From contig JAAZDX010000010.1 of the NCBI GenBank assembly GCA_012512605.1, positions 1 through 6,542 on the forward strand: a stretch of 6,542 bases of DNA. The letters are read 5' to 3'. The position numbers were made by a program, and so were the translations under genes. The number at the start of each line of letters is the position of its first letter. The first letter of the stretch is position 1. Below the pieces are notes generated by a model that saw only the letters and a list, made by a program, of their open reading frames with translations, made no database searches and had not been told where the DNA came from. Positions 1-5,168 of this stretch are shown here, in pieces. This DNA comes from Bacillota bacterium (GTDB taxonomy: Bacteria; Bacillota; UBA4882; UBA10575).

Positions 1-588
1 AATCTCATCCGGATCACAGTTGGTATCGACAATCGCCACAATCGGAATGTTCAACTTCCGCGCCTCCGCAATGGCGATCCGTTCTTTCCGCGGATCAACC
101 ACAAAGAGGGCATCCGGCAACCGGTTCTTCTCTTTAACTCCGCTCAGGAACTTCTCCAGCCTTTCCCGTTCTTTTTCCAACTGGAGGACTTCCTTCTTCG
201 GAAGCACGGTGAAAGAACCATCCTCCGCCATCTGTTCAATCTTTTTCAGCCTTTCGACCCGCGAACGAATGGTGGCGAAGTTAGTCAGCATGCCGCCCAA
301 CCAACGTTGGGACACATAGAACATGTCACAACGGGTCGCCTCTTCACGGATGGCTTCCTGCGCTTGCTTTTTCGTCCCGACGAACAAAACGGTACCGCCG
401 TTGGCAACAGTCTCCCGGATAAAATGATAGGCCTCTTCAACCATTCTTACGGTCTTCTGGAGATCAATGATATAGATCCCGTTCCGTTCCGTAAAAATGT
501 AGGGTGCCATCTTAGGATTCCAGCGTCTTGTCTGGTGACCGAAATGAACACCTGCTTCTAACAGTTGGTTCATGGTGATTACTGCCAC
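1..588 (-). CDS. rpsB: 30S ribosomal protein S2, N-terminal 196 codons (3' end outside window)
   Basis: S2 is a structural protein of the small ribosomal subunit, needed with S1 for mRNA binding. The translated minus strand carries hallmark S2 segments: GVHFGHQTRRWNPKM near residues 13-27, YIFTERNGIYIIDLQKT around 30-46, FVGTKKQAQ at about 69-77, SQRWLGGMLTNF near 93-104, and LPDALFVVDPRKER plus NIPIVAIVDTNCDPDE at the visible end. Bacterial S2 is about 230-260 residues, so roughly 40-60 C-terminal residues lie beyond base 1. I chose the GTG at 588 rather than the internal ATG at 573 because AAGGAGGT lies 8 nt upstream and because the family begins M-x-V-x-x-M before the GVHFGHQ motif. The frame is intact up to the window edge. 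In most bacteria tsf follows; that would be off the left edge. Confidence 0.98.
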   Translation of the reverse strand, partial: MAVITMNQLLEAGVHFGHQTRRWNPKMAPYIFTERNGIYIIDLQKTVRMVEEAYHFIRETVANGGTVLFVGTKKQAQEAIREEATRCDMFYVSQRWLGGMLTNFATIRSRVERLKKIEQMAEDGSFTVLPKKEVLQLEKERERLEKFLSGVKEKNRLPDALFVVDPRKERIAIAEARKLNIPIVAIVDTNCDPDEI

Positions 589-596
589 AACTGGGC

Positions 597-604
597 ACCT
601 CCTT
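597..604 (-). promoter_or_regulatory. rpsB ribosome binding site fixing the GTG start
   Basis: On the minus strand AAGGAGGT is an almost full anti-Shine-Dalgarno match, 8 nt before GTG at 586-588. The same site would be 23 nt from the internal ATG, too far to serve it. Confidence 0.9.
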
Positions 605-639
605 CCCACTTGGTTTTTCCTCCGCCTTCTTCCTCCCCT

Positions 640-667
640 TACCAAACCCCTCTTGGGCACCTTGGTA
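640..667 (-). other. Candidate hairpin in the rpsB leader
   Basis: In the untranslated leader, TACCAA (667-662) can pair with TTGGTA (645-640), and inside it CCC (657-655) can pair with GGG (650-648) around an AAGA loop, with unpaired GGTG between the two helices. The 9-nt string AGGTGCCCA occurs here (662-654) and again over the Shine-Dalgarno (600-592). This could be a translational control element of the kind ribosomal proteins often have, but I cannot match it to a known leader family. Confidence 0.3.
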
Positions 668-703
668 CGGGTCCAAAAGCGTGCGTAATTTACACCACAC
701 ATG

Positions 704-732
704 AGTATATCATGGTGCTTGCTTTCTGGCAA
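704..732 (-). promoter_or_regulatory. Sigma-A promoter of rpsB
   Basis: Minus-strand -35 box TTGCCA (732-727, 5 of 6 to TTGACA), 17-nt spacer, -10 box TATACT (709-704, 5 of 6 to TATAAT). Transcription would begin near 697, giving a leader of about 110 nt before the GTG. Strong promoter geometry suits a ribosomal protein gene. Confidence 0.8.
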
Positions 733-735
733 GCA
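716..735. repeat. 7-bp inverted repeat overlapping the rpsB -35 box
   Basis: TGCTTGC (716-722) and GCAAGCA (729-735) are perfect inverted copies around a 6-nt centre. On the minus strand no U-run follows, so it is a poor intrinsic terminator for the ATPase gene ending at 745. On the plus strand TTTCTTTT follows, but no plus gene precedes it. Because the repeat covers the -35 hexamer it could be a protein-binding site. Confidence 0.5.
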
Positions 736-744
736 TTTCTTTTG

Positions 745-1566
745 TTAATCTCCACCGAAAAACCTCTCTTGCTTTTGGTTTAAGGAAAAGTAGAGATACG
801 GCCGGCCCGTAAAAGGTTCCGACCCCACCACCGTTTCTACGCCAAACACCGCCGTCACATTACGGCTAGAAAGGACCTCCTCCGGTGCGCCCTGGGCATA
901 AATGCGGCCCTCTTTTAACATGATCAACTGCTGACAGTAACGGGCCGCCAAGTTAAGATCATGGAAGACCGCCAGGACCGTCAGGCCTTTGGTCCGGATT
1001 AATGTCCTAAGCAACGTACAGATCTCCAAGGTCTGGTTCACATCAAGGTGGGAAGTAGGCTCATCCAAAAGAAGTAGGCGGGGGGTTTGCGCTAAGGCCT
1101 GTGCAATCAGGACCCGCTGGCGTTCTCCCCCACTAAGCTCCGTAATTAAACGATCCGCGATCTCCCAGGTGTTCGTCGCCAACATTGCTTCCTGGACAAC
1201 CGTCCGGTCTTTTTGGCACGCACCCGCCCACCGCCCTAAATAGGGAAAACGCCCCATCATCACCACTTCGCGAACGGTAAAGGCAAAGGGCGTCTCCCAC
1301 TGCTGGGGAACAACCCCCATCAACCGGGCTAAGGCCCGCAGTTTAATCCCGGTTAAATCCTGACCCGTAAAGGTGATCCGTCCACGCGTTGGGGTCAAAG
1401 TTTTATTTAAACATTTCAGTAAAGTGGTTTTCCCCGAGCCGTTCGGCCCGATGATCCCGGTAATCTCACCCGTCGGCACCGTAAAACTAAGATCGGTCAA
1501 GACCGGGCTTTCCCCGAAGCAAAAGGAAAGACCCTCCACCGCAAGGATCGGTCCCACTGCCACCAT
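745..1566 (-). CDS. btuD: ABC transporter ATP-binding protein of a FecCD-type (cobalamin/iron-complex) importer
   Basis: This 273-residue protein is the cytoplasmic ATPase that powers the neighbouring permease. All nucleotide-binding motifs are present: Walker A GPNGSGKT at 40-47, Q-loop VPQ with Q88, signature LSGGERQ at 144-150, Walker B LLLLDE at 164-169, D-loop SHLD at 172-175, and the switch histidine in FHD at H202. The length fits BtuD/FhuC-type ATPases, which usually run 250-280 residues. The ATG at 1566 has GAGGAGGG (1580-1573) 6 nt upstream. It lies last in a minus-strand row after binding protein and permease, but a 312-nt spacer with its own likely promoter separates it from the permease. 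No clear terminator follows before the rpsB promoter. Assignment to cobalamin rather than siderophore or heme rests on the binding protein, so the symbol is provisional. Confidence 0.9.
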   Translation of the reverse strand: MVAVGPILAVEGLSFCFGESPVLTDLSFTVPTGEITGIIGPNGSGKTTLLKCLNKTLTPTRGRITFTGQDLTGIKLRALARLMGVVPQQWETPFAFTVREVVMMGRFPYLGRWAGACQKDRTVVQEAMLATNTWEIADRLITELSGGERQRVLIAQALAQTPRLLLLDEPTSHLDVNQTLEICTLLRTLIRTKGLTVLAVFHDLNLAARYCQQLIMLKEGRIYAQGAPEEVLSSRNVTAVFGVETVVGSEPFTGRPYLYFSLNQKQERFFGGD

Positions 1567-1591
1567 CCACTTCCCTCCTCAGGATAAATTA

Positions 1592-1610
1592 GTTGCTCAC
1601 GCCGGCTACC
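1592..1610 (-). repeat. Downstream copy of a GGTAGYCGGCG...CAAC direct repeat
   Basis: The minus strand reads GGTAGCCGGCGTGAGCAAC here and GGTAGTCGGCGGGACAAC at 1756-1739. They match at 16 positions with two substitutions and one single-base gap. With the exact 9-nt repeat GCTGGTGTG (1728-1720 and 1630-1622) the order is A, B, B', A'. Confidence 0.7.
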
Positions 1611-1738
1611 ACCAAGTCACTCACACCAGCCCGTTAGCTTACGAAGGAAATAAATCCAACGCTAGGTGTGGGACAACTGTCCTGTAGGATGAAGATTCGA
1701 AGCCAGGTGGGTAACAAGCCACACCAGCGTTTGCTTTG

Positions 1739-1756
1739 GTTGTCCCGCCGACTACC
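1739..1756 (-). repeat. Upstream copy of the GGTAGYCGGCG...CAAC direct repeat
   Basis: Partner of the copy at 1610-1592. Its GACAACC end (1744-1738) together with GGTAG (1756-1752) is also an imperfect inverted copy of GGTTGTC (1819-1813) and CTACC (1810-1806). This copy therefore belongs both to a direct and to an inverted repeat, placing the promoter between inverted arms. Confidence 0.65.
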
Positions 1757-1759
1757 GAC

Positions 1760-1788
1760 ATTATATTGTAATTAAAGTCGGGTGAATA
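1760..1788 (-). promoter_or_regulatory. Likely promoter for the ATPase gene
   Basis: A perfect -10 box TATAAT lies at 1765-1760 on the minus strand. The best -35 at 17-nt spacing is TATTCA (1788-1783), only 3 of 6, so an activator or another sigma contact may be involved. CCGAC (1781-1777) and GTCGG (1759-1755) are inverted arms flanking the -10 box, a plausible operator. Position, 150-200 nt before the ATPase and after the permease, supports separate transcription of the ATPase. Confidence 0.5.
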
Positions 1789-1878
1789 ACGGAAGCTTTT
1801 TTCTTGGTAGGCGACAACCCCCGAAGGCGGACAGCAGCAGGTCTAATAGCGGTAATATGGTGCCGGGAGAATGGCCGA

Positions 1879-2862
1879 CTAGTATTTTCTAAATTGATCG
1901 ACCCTATGTAATAAATAAAGGAAGAATGGTCCCCCAATAAATGAGGTTAAAACGCCAACTGGTAGTTCAACCGGGGAAAGTAAAGTTCGGGCCAGCGTAT
2001 CAGCGACGAGCAGCAATAAACCACCGGCTAAAGCAGAGGCCGGAAGCAAATGCCGGTGGTCAGGACCGATCAGGAGACGCACAATATGGGGTGCCACCAT
2101 TCCGATAAAACCGATCGCGCCACTGACACTGACCGCCGCCGCGACTAAAACAGCAGCGGTGATGACGATCCGGCGTTGAAACTCACCAACGGCCAACCCA
2201 AGCTGATGGGCTTTCTCCTCCCCCAAGAGAAGCAGATTAAGCTGCCGGGCCAAGCTCCAACTGTACAAAAAGGCGCCGCCGAAATATGGAAGGATGATTC
2301 GCACCTCGGCCCAACGGGCATAGGAAAACCCACCCATCATCCAAAACATAATCTTCGCCAACTCTTCTTGGCGAAAGAATAAAAGTAACGAGGTCATCGC
2401 CGAAAAAAAAGCTCCCACCGCAATCCCGGCCAAAAGCATAATGGTCAGTCCCGGACGTTTCCCAATCCGGCCTAAGGAATAGACGAGGGCTGTTGCCAAC
2501 AAAGCACCGCCAAAAGCGAAAAGCGGCCGGGCACTCAGCCCGAAGAACCGGAAGTTCACACCGGAAAGAACGGCAATAGTCGCCCCTAACGCCGCCCCGG
2601 AAGAAGTCCCCAAGATATACGGATCGGCGAGGGGATTCCGGAACAAACCCTGAAAAAGAACGCCCGCTACCGCTAAAGCCGCCCCAACCATGAGGGCGAG
2701 AAGAGTCCGGGGTAAGCGGAGATCAAGCAGGATCTTGGCGTGGAACGAATCGAGCGGAAACCGTAATTGGACAGGGCCCAAACTCAAAGCGACAAGCCCG
2801 GTGAGGCCAATTCCCAGGATTAACCCGACCACCAGCAACCGGTACTTAGTGTTCGCCTTCAT
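1879..2862 (-). CDS. btuC: FecCD-family ABC transporter permease (probable cobalamin permease)
   Basis: This 327-residue membrane protein forms the translocation channel of a type II ABC importer. It is hydrophobic throughout and fits the ten-helix BtuC/FecCD plan. Family landmarks are LRLPRTLLALMVGAALAVAG in the N-terminal third, followed by LFQGLFRNPLADPYILGTSSGA. GAIGFIGMVAPHIVRLLIGPDHR is in the C-terminal third, followed by ELPVGVLTSFIGGPFFLYLL near the end. The segment LLLLGEEKAHQLG corresponds to the coupling loop that contacts the ATPase. I chose ATG at 2862 rather than TTG at 2868 because its ATGA overlaps the stop of the binding-protein gene by 4 nt, the classic translational-coupling arrangement. 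Length matches the family (about 320-350). Substrate cannot be read from the permease alone. Confidence 0.93.
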   Translation of the reverse strand: MKANTKYRLLVVGLILGIGLTGLVALSLGPVQLRFPLDSFHAKILLDLRLPRTLLALMVGAALAVAGVLFQGLFRNPLADPYILGTSSGAALGATIAVLSGVNFRFFGLSARPLFAFGGALLATALVYSLGRIGKRPGLTIMLLAGIAVGAFFSAMTSLLLFFRQEELAKIMFWMMGGFSYARWAEVRIILPYFGGAFLYSWSLARQLNLLLLGEEKAHQLGLAVGEFQRRIVITAAVLVAAAVSVSGAIGFIGMVAPHIVRLLIGPDHRHLLPASALAGGLLLLVADTLARTLLSPVELPVGVLTSFIGGPFFLYLLHRVDQFRKY

Positions 2863-3752
2863 TTCCAAACCTGTTCCCCAAGGCGCGCCAGATCTTGCAA
2901 AGCCGTAACAAGCCTTGGGCCCGGCCGGGAAAAGATGTCAATATTAATCCTAAAAACCTGGTTTTGCTTTACAGCGGCCACTTCACAGAAGAACGGATCC
3001 TGCGCAAAAACTTCCGGTTCCAATTCGGTCAGAATCACGGCCGGGTTTTGCGCCAAAATATACTCCAAACTAAGCTGTCCCCAACTAAAACCTAATTCCC
3101 CCGCAATATTCTCCCAGCCCATAGTGGTGACGGCCTCATCCAAAAATGTTCCGGTACCGGCGGTCCATAGATCGGTAAGTTCCGTGCCGATGGCGATGAA
3201 AACCTTGGGTTTTGGTCTGGAGCGCTCCCCCCCCGGCGGCAAATGACGAAGGGCCGTCTCAAGCGCTGATGCCAACTCCTCCGCTGCGACCTCTGTAGCC
3301 GTTAATCTCCCGACCAAACGAATCGCCGCGCTTAAGTCCGCAAAGGAGACCGGGTTAAGGGCAAAGGTCGGGACCCCCAACGCCGTTAAGTTTTCAACCG
3401 GATCTTTGCCGTTCAGATTGCAGGCCAACACCAGATCCGGATGGAGCGCCAGGACTTTTTCCAGGTTTAAAGGGGTGATATTACCAATCTTCGGTTTGCT
3501 CTGCGCGGCCAGTGGGTAATCGCACCAATCGGTAACCCCCACGATCCGGTCCTCAAGCCCCAAAGCAAAGAGGATTTCCGTATTTCCCGGCGAGCCCGAC
3601 ACAATACGCATTGGCAGCTTTTCCAGAGTTAAAACCCGCCCAAACTGGTCAGTAAGCTGTAGAGGGAATTCCCCTGCCCTTATGGTTAAGGCCAAAAACA
3701 GACCGAGTCCAACGACAATTCCTTTTCGCATCATCCTTTGTTGACGCGCCAT
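2859..3752 (-). CDS. btuF: Periplasmic/extracytoplasmic binding protein, probable cobalamin/corrinoid receptor
   Basis: This 297-residue protein captures the substrate and docks on the permease. Residues 1-27 look like a signal peptide: basic start MARQQRMMRK, hydrophobic GIVVGLGLFLALTI, then RAGE as a possible type I cleavage region. No lipobox cysteine is present, unusual for a single-membrane Gram-positive. The mature part matches the helical-backbone receptor fold: RIVSGSPGNTEILFALGLEDRIVGV at about 49-73, TDWCDYP at 74-80, KPKIGNITPLNLEKVLAL around 87-103, PDLVLA at 105-110, and SRPGPRLVTALQDLA at 275-289. The CDYP motif is common in corrinoid-binding BtuF-like proteins, hence the provisional symbol; heme or siderophore remain alternatives. 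The start follows AAGGAGGG at 3766-3759. Confidence 0.85.
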   Translation of the reverse strand: MARQQRMMRKGIVVGLGLFLALTIRAGEFPLQLTDQFGRVLTLEKLPMRIVSGSPGNTEILFALGLEDRIVGVTDWCDYPLAAQSKPKIGNITPLNLEKVLALHPDLVLACNLNGKDPVENLTALGVPTFALNPVSFADLSAAIRLVGRLTATEVAAEELASALETALRHLPPGGERSRPKPKVFIAIGTELTDLWTAGTGTFLDEAVTTMGWENIAGELGFSWGQLSLEYILAQNPAVILTELEPEVFAQDPFFCEVAAVKQNQVFRINIDIFSRPGPRLVTALQDLARLGEQVWK

Positions 3753-3758
3753 CATCAT

Positions 3759-3766
3759 CCCTCCTT
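3759..3766 (-). promoter_or_regulatory. Ribosome binding site fixing the binding-protein start
   Basis: AAGGAGGG on the minus strand is followed by three consecutive ATG codons. Spacing is 0, 3 and 6 nt to ATG at 3758, 3755 and 3752, so the third is the most likely start. An upstream in-frame TTG at 3779 would place this site inside the coding region and lacks its own site. Confidence 0.8.
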
Positions 3767-3775
3767 GGCCACCGA

Positions 3776-4708
3776 TCAATCCTGTCTTTCCTGGACAGGA
3801 GCATTTAAATGTTCAATACGGGGCTTAAAGCCCAATTCCTGGGTGACCATCAGATACTCCTCATCGGTGATGGTTTCCGGATCTTTTCCTAAGTAAGCCA
3901 CTGTCACCGCCTGAATCAGGTTACTGCCGAAAGAACGTCCACCGAGATTAGGTGTGGTTGTAACCAGTGTCTTTACCCCTCGGGCCTTTAAATCGGCCAC
4001 ATTCTGCTGGGTTACGGTGTTGGTGATAATGATCTTACCGCTGAGGTCATCTGGCATAAAGCGTTGAATGTAAAGATAATCACCGGCAATAATGTCGGCT
4101 TCTTGGTAATAGCGGGCAAACTTATTGGCGTCTTCCACCTGTTCTTCCCGCTTCCCAGTGGGATAAAGCCACGCAAAGGGCAGCAGACAAACGGCGGGGG
4201 CCAAGGTCCTGATTACCCCGTGAAACATGTTAAAGCCCCGGAGCAGAACGGGTAAGCCAAAAGAAAAGACCAGATCCCCACAGCTTAAATCGCAGTTTAG
4301 TTCCGCAAAGGCCTGAGCCATGCTATACCGGTCAAAAGCCACCGTCAACAGGACTTTTTTTCCCCGAACCGGAACAAGCCCTTCCCGCTCAAGATCGAGG
4401 ATAACCTGCCGTTCCAGTACTCTTTTCCAACCAGTCCCGTCGACCAGCGGAGTGTGTCGGGTCGCACTCATTAGCGGACGGGCACTCCGGAGAACATAGG
4501 TCTTTCCACCAACCGGGAACAATCCGGTGATGCCACCAAGGCCAATGGCATCGGCCTTGCCATCGAGGCGACGGATGGTCTCGCGCATCTTCGTCATATC
4601 GCCATCCATCCCGATCCGTTCGATCAGATACTCTTCTCCCAACAGTTCCATCTTAACTTGATGGTCGCGAGTGGAAGAACCAAGGCTTACACTAACGATA
4701 TGTTTCAT
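3776..4708 (-). CDS. Conserved protein of the 'quinate 5-dehydrogenase'-labelled family, function unproven
   Basis: A 310-residue, apparently soluble protein with no signal peptide or membrane segment. It begins KHIVSVSLGSSTRDH, then shows ADAIGLGGITGLFP at 52-65, TPLVDGTGWKRVLER at 86-100, KKVLLTVAFDRYSMAQAF at 117-134, and ITNTVTQQNVADLKARGVKT at 228-247 followed by TTPNLGGRSFGSN at 251-263. The glycine-rich pieces suggest alpha/beta nucleotide-binding folds. From memory, close relatives in Moorella-like clostridia are named quinate or shikimate 5-dehydrogenase, but I see no clear shikimate dehydrogenase SKT motif, so that name should not be taken as function. AAGGAGG (4721-4715) lies 6 nt before the ATG. 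It is the first gene of the row, only 23 nt ahead of the corrinoid receptor gene. Confidence 0.85.
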   Translation of the reverse strand: MKHIVSVSLGSSTRDHQVKMELLGEEYLIERIGMDGDMTKMRETIRRLDGKADAIGLGGITGLFPVGGKTYVLRSARPLMSATRHTPLVDGTGWKRVLERQVILDLEREGLVPVRGKKVLLTVAFDRYSMAQAFAELNCDLSCGDLVFSFGLPVLLRGFNMFHGVIRTLAPAVCLLPFAWLYPTGKREEQVEDANKFARYYQEADIIAGDYLYIQRFMPDDLSGKIIITNTVTQQNVADLKARGVKTLVTTTPNLGGRSFGSNLIQAVTVAYLGKDPETITDEEYLMVTQELGFKPRIEHLNAPVQERQD

Positions 4709-4777
4709 CAGCGGCCTCCTTCAACATAATGATCTCCTCTCCGGAGCACATATCACCGCGCACAACCATAAAAAAAG

Positions 4778-4789
4778 ATTATCGATAAT
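4778..4789. promoter_or_regulatory. Perfect 12-bp palindrome ATTATCGATAAT, candidate operator
   Basis: ATTATC and its inverted copy GATAAT abut without a spacer in the divergent spacer between the importer operon and the rightward genes. The hexamer is the same as the Fur-box half, but here the halves are in the opposite order to the classic GATAAT-n-ATTATC, so I do not call it a Fur box. Its overlap with the leftward -10 box would let a bound dimer block transcription. Confidence 0.5.
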
Positions 4790-4805
4790 TAGTCATATTT
4801 TTCCA
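4778..4805 (-). promoter_or_regulatory. Possible promoter of the 4708-leftward operon
   Basis: On the minus strand TGGAAA (4805-4800, 4 of 6) and GATAAT (4783-4778, 5 of 6) are 16 nt apart. Transcription would start near 4771, giving a leader of about 60 nt. The -10 hexamer is one half of the palindrome at 4778-4789. The weak -35 keeps confidence moderate. Confidence 0.45.
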
Positions 4806-4819
4806 CATCAGGACATAAT
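4790..4819 (+). promoter_or_regulatory. Weak candidate promoter for the 68-residue ORF
   Basis: TAGTCA (4790-4795, 4 of 6), 18-nt spacer, CATAAT (4814-4819, 5 of 6). It adjoins the palindrome at 4778-4789, so both divergent promoters could share one regulator. No better plus-strand promoter is visible in 4709-4872. Confidence 0.3.
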
Positions 4820-4872
4820 TTATTGAAAACAGGCATGTCCACTCAGATTTGATTGGAAAGTAAGGGGGCTTT

Positions 4873-5079
4873 ATGATGACAATTCGGATCGCAAGTATAT
4901 TACGGTATACCGATTTTAATCTGACCCGTTTTTTGCACTATGCTTTTCAGGGGAAATTACGTACGGCCACCCTTCTCCTTTACCTTGCTTGTCGCAAGGT
5001 CTTTCCCCATTGGGATCAGCAGGAACTCTATGAATACTGTTACGCCAAAACGGTCCTGATCTATAAATCTTTCTGCTAA
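4873..5079 (+). CDS. Small hypothetical protein, 68 residues
   Basis: I do not recognise this protein. It is basic and rich in aromatic residues (many Tyr and Phe), with cysteines at 40, 56 and 68. Residues 29-44 (LRTATLLLYLACRKVF) form a hydrophobic stretch with flanking basic residues, possibly a membrane-touching or amphipathic helix, too short to call a firm membrane segment. AAGGGGG (4862-4868) precedes two consecutive ATGs, at 4873 (4 nt) and 4876 (7 nt); the second is equally likely to be the start. The following gene starts 89 nt downstream with its own TATAAT, so co-transcription is possible but not required. The frame could be fortuitous; conservation would decide. Confidence 0.5.
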   Translation: MMTIRIASILRYTDFNLTRFLHYAFQGKLRTATLLLYLACRKVFPHWDQQELYEYCYAKTVLIYKSFC

Positions 5080-5118
5080 TCTGTTCCGGTTTCCCGGTCC
5101 ACCCACCTACTAGCCGCA

Positions 5119-5149
5119 TATAATATCACCACCACAGCCGCGTAGCGGC
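5119..5149 (+). promoter_or_regulatory. TATAAT box and leader hairpin before the NlpC/P60 gene
   Basis: A perfect TATAAT lies at 5119-5124, but no acceptable -35 is seen at 16-18 nt (GGTCCA at 17 nt matches only 2 of 6). A transcript starting near 5131 would carry a compact hairpin, GCCGC (5137-5141), GTA loop, GCGGC (5145-5149), ending 5 nt before the AAAGGA ribosome binding site (5155-5160). The hairpin may influence initiation. Confidence 0.4.
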
Positions 5150-5168
5150 AGCAGAAAGGAAAAAGCAT

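Larger units (their letters stand above)
1592..1756 (-). ncRNA. Candidate structured leader RNA upstream of the ATPase gene (no family recognised)
   Basis: Between the likely start site near 1753 and the ATPase ribosome binding site the minus strand is rich in pairing. The main stem is AACGCT-GGTGTGG (1731-1719) with CCACACC-T-AGCGTT (1671-1658), 13 bp with one bulged T. The 3' arm can instead pair with a second copy of GCTGGTGTG at 1630-1622. GGGACAAC (1746-1739) can pair with GTTGTCCC (1677-1670), which would compete with the main stem. GTCGGC (1752-1747) can pair with GCCGGC (1606-1601) to close the whole element. These mutually exclusive pairings resemble a regulatory leader. The cobalamin riboswitch core (GGTG..A..TCC, CCGC.ACTGT, AGCCAGGAGACC) is absent on this strand. 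Function is unknown. Confidence 0.4.
1567..1878. other. 312-nt gene-free interval between permease and ATPase genes
   Basis: No frame here has both a plausible ribosome binding site and protein-like content. The left half (1567-1756) holds the candidate structured leader, the middle (1757-1788) the promoter. The right end (1789-1878) holds an A-rich run, GAAAAAAGCTT on the minus strand, and inverted arm GGTTGTC..CTACC (1819-1806). A run CCGCCTTCGGGGG (1830-1818) can form only a very short UUCG-capped stem, so a terminator after the permease is not convincing. FecCD-type operons normally place permease and ATPase genes side by side, so the gap is unusual. Confidence 0.8.

Noticed and set aside
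20..561. Plus-strand open frames across the rpsB region
   Set aside because: They are antisense to a convincing S2 coding sequence and have no family-like content.
716..735. Inverted repeat as an intrinsic terminator for the ATPase gene
   Set aside because: On the minus strand the stem is followed by CCATGATATACT, with no U-run, and the repeat overlaps the rpsB promoter.
1607..1613. GGTGGTA on the minus strand, similar to part of a T-box sequence
   Set aside because: There is no full GGTGGNACCGCG, no specifier or AG-bulge stem and no terminator after it, and the downstream gene is a transporter ATPase with no amino-acid link.
1694..1701. TTCGAAT on the minus strand, like a tRNA T-loop
   Set aside because: The flanking bases (CTGGC and CTTCA) do not form a T-stem, and no acceptor or anticodon arms are found.
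1699..1707. GAAGCCAGG on the plus strand, resembling the 3' core of a cobalamin riboswitch
   Set aside because: The following AGACCTGCC is missing, the first-half core (GGTG..A..TCC and CCCGC.ACTGT) is missing, and the strand points away from the ATPase gene. Treated as chance resemblance, although a covariance search is the proper test.
1639..1761. A 40-codon open frame on the minus strand starting at ATG 1761
   Set aside because: It has no ribosome binding site, its ATG overlaps the TATAAT box, and the translation is not protein-like beyond chance; it runs through the structured repeats.
2863..2868. TTG at 2868 as the permease start
   Set aside because: The ATG at 2862 overlaps the upstream stop as ATGA, which is the usual coupled arrangement, and adds no loss of conserved sequence.
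3753..3779. TTG at 3779 as the start of the binding-protein gene
   Set aside because: It would make the strong AAGGAGGG site part of the coding region and add a glycine-rich stretch ahead of an otherwise normal signal peptide.
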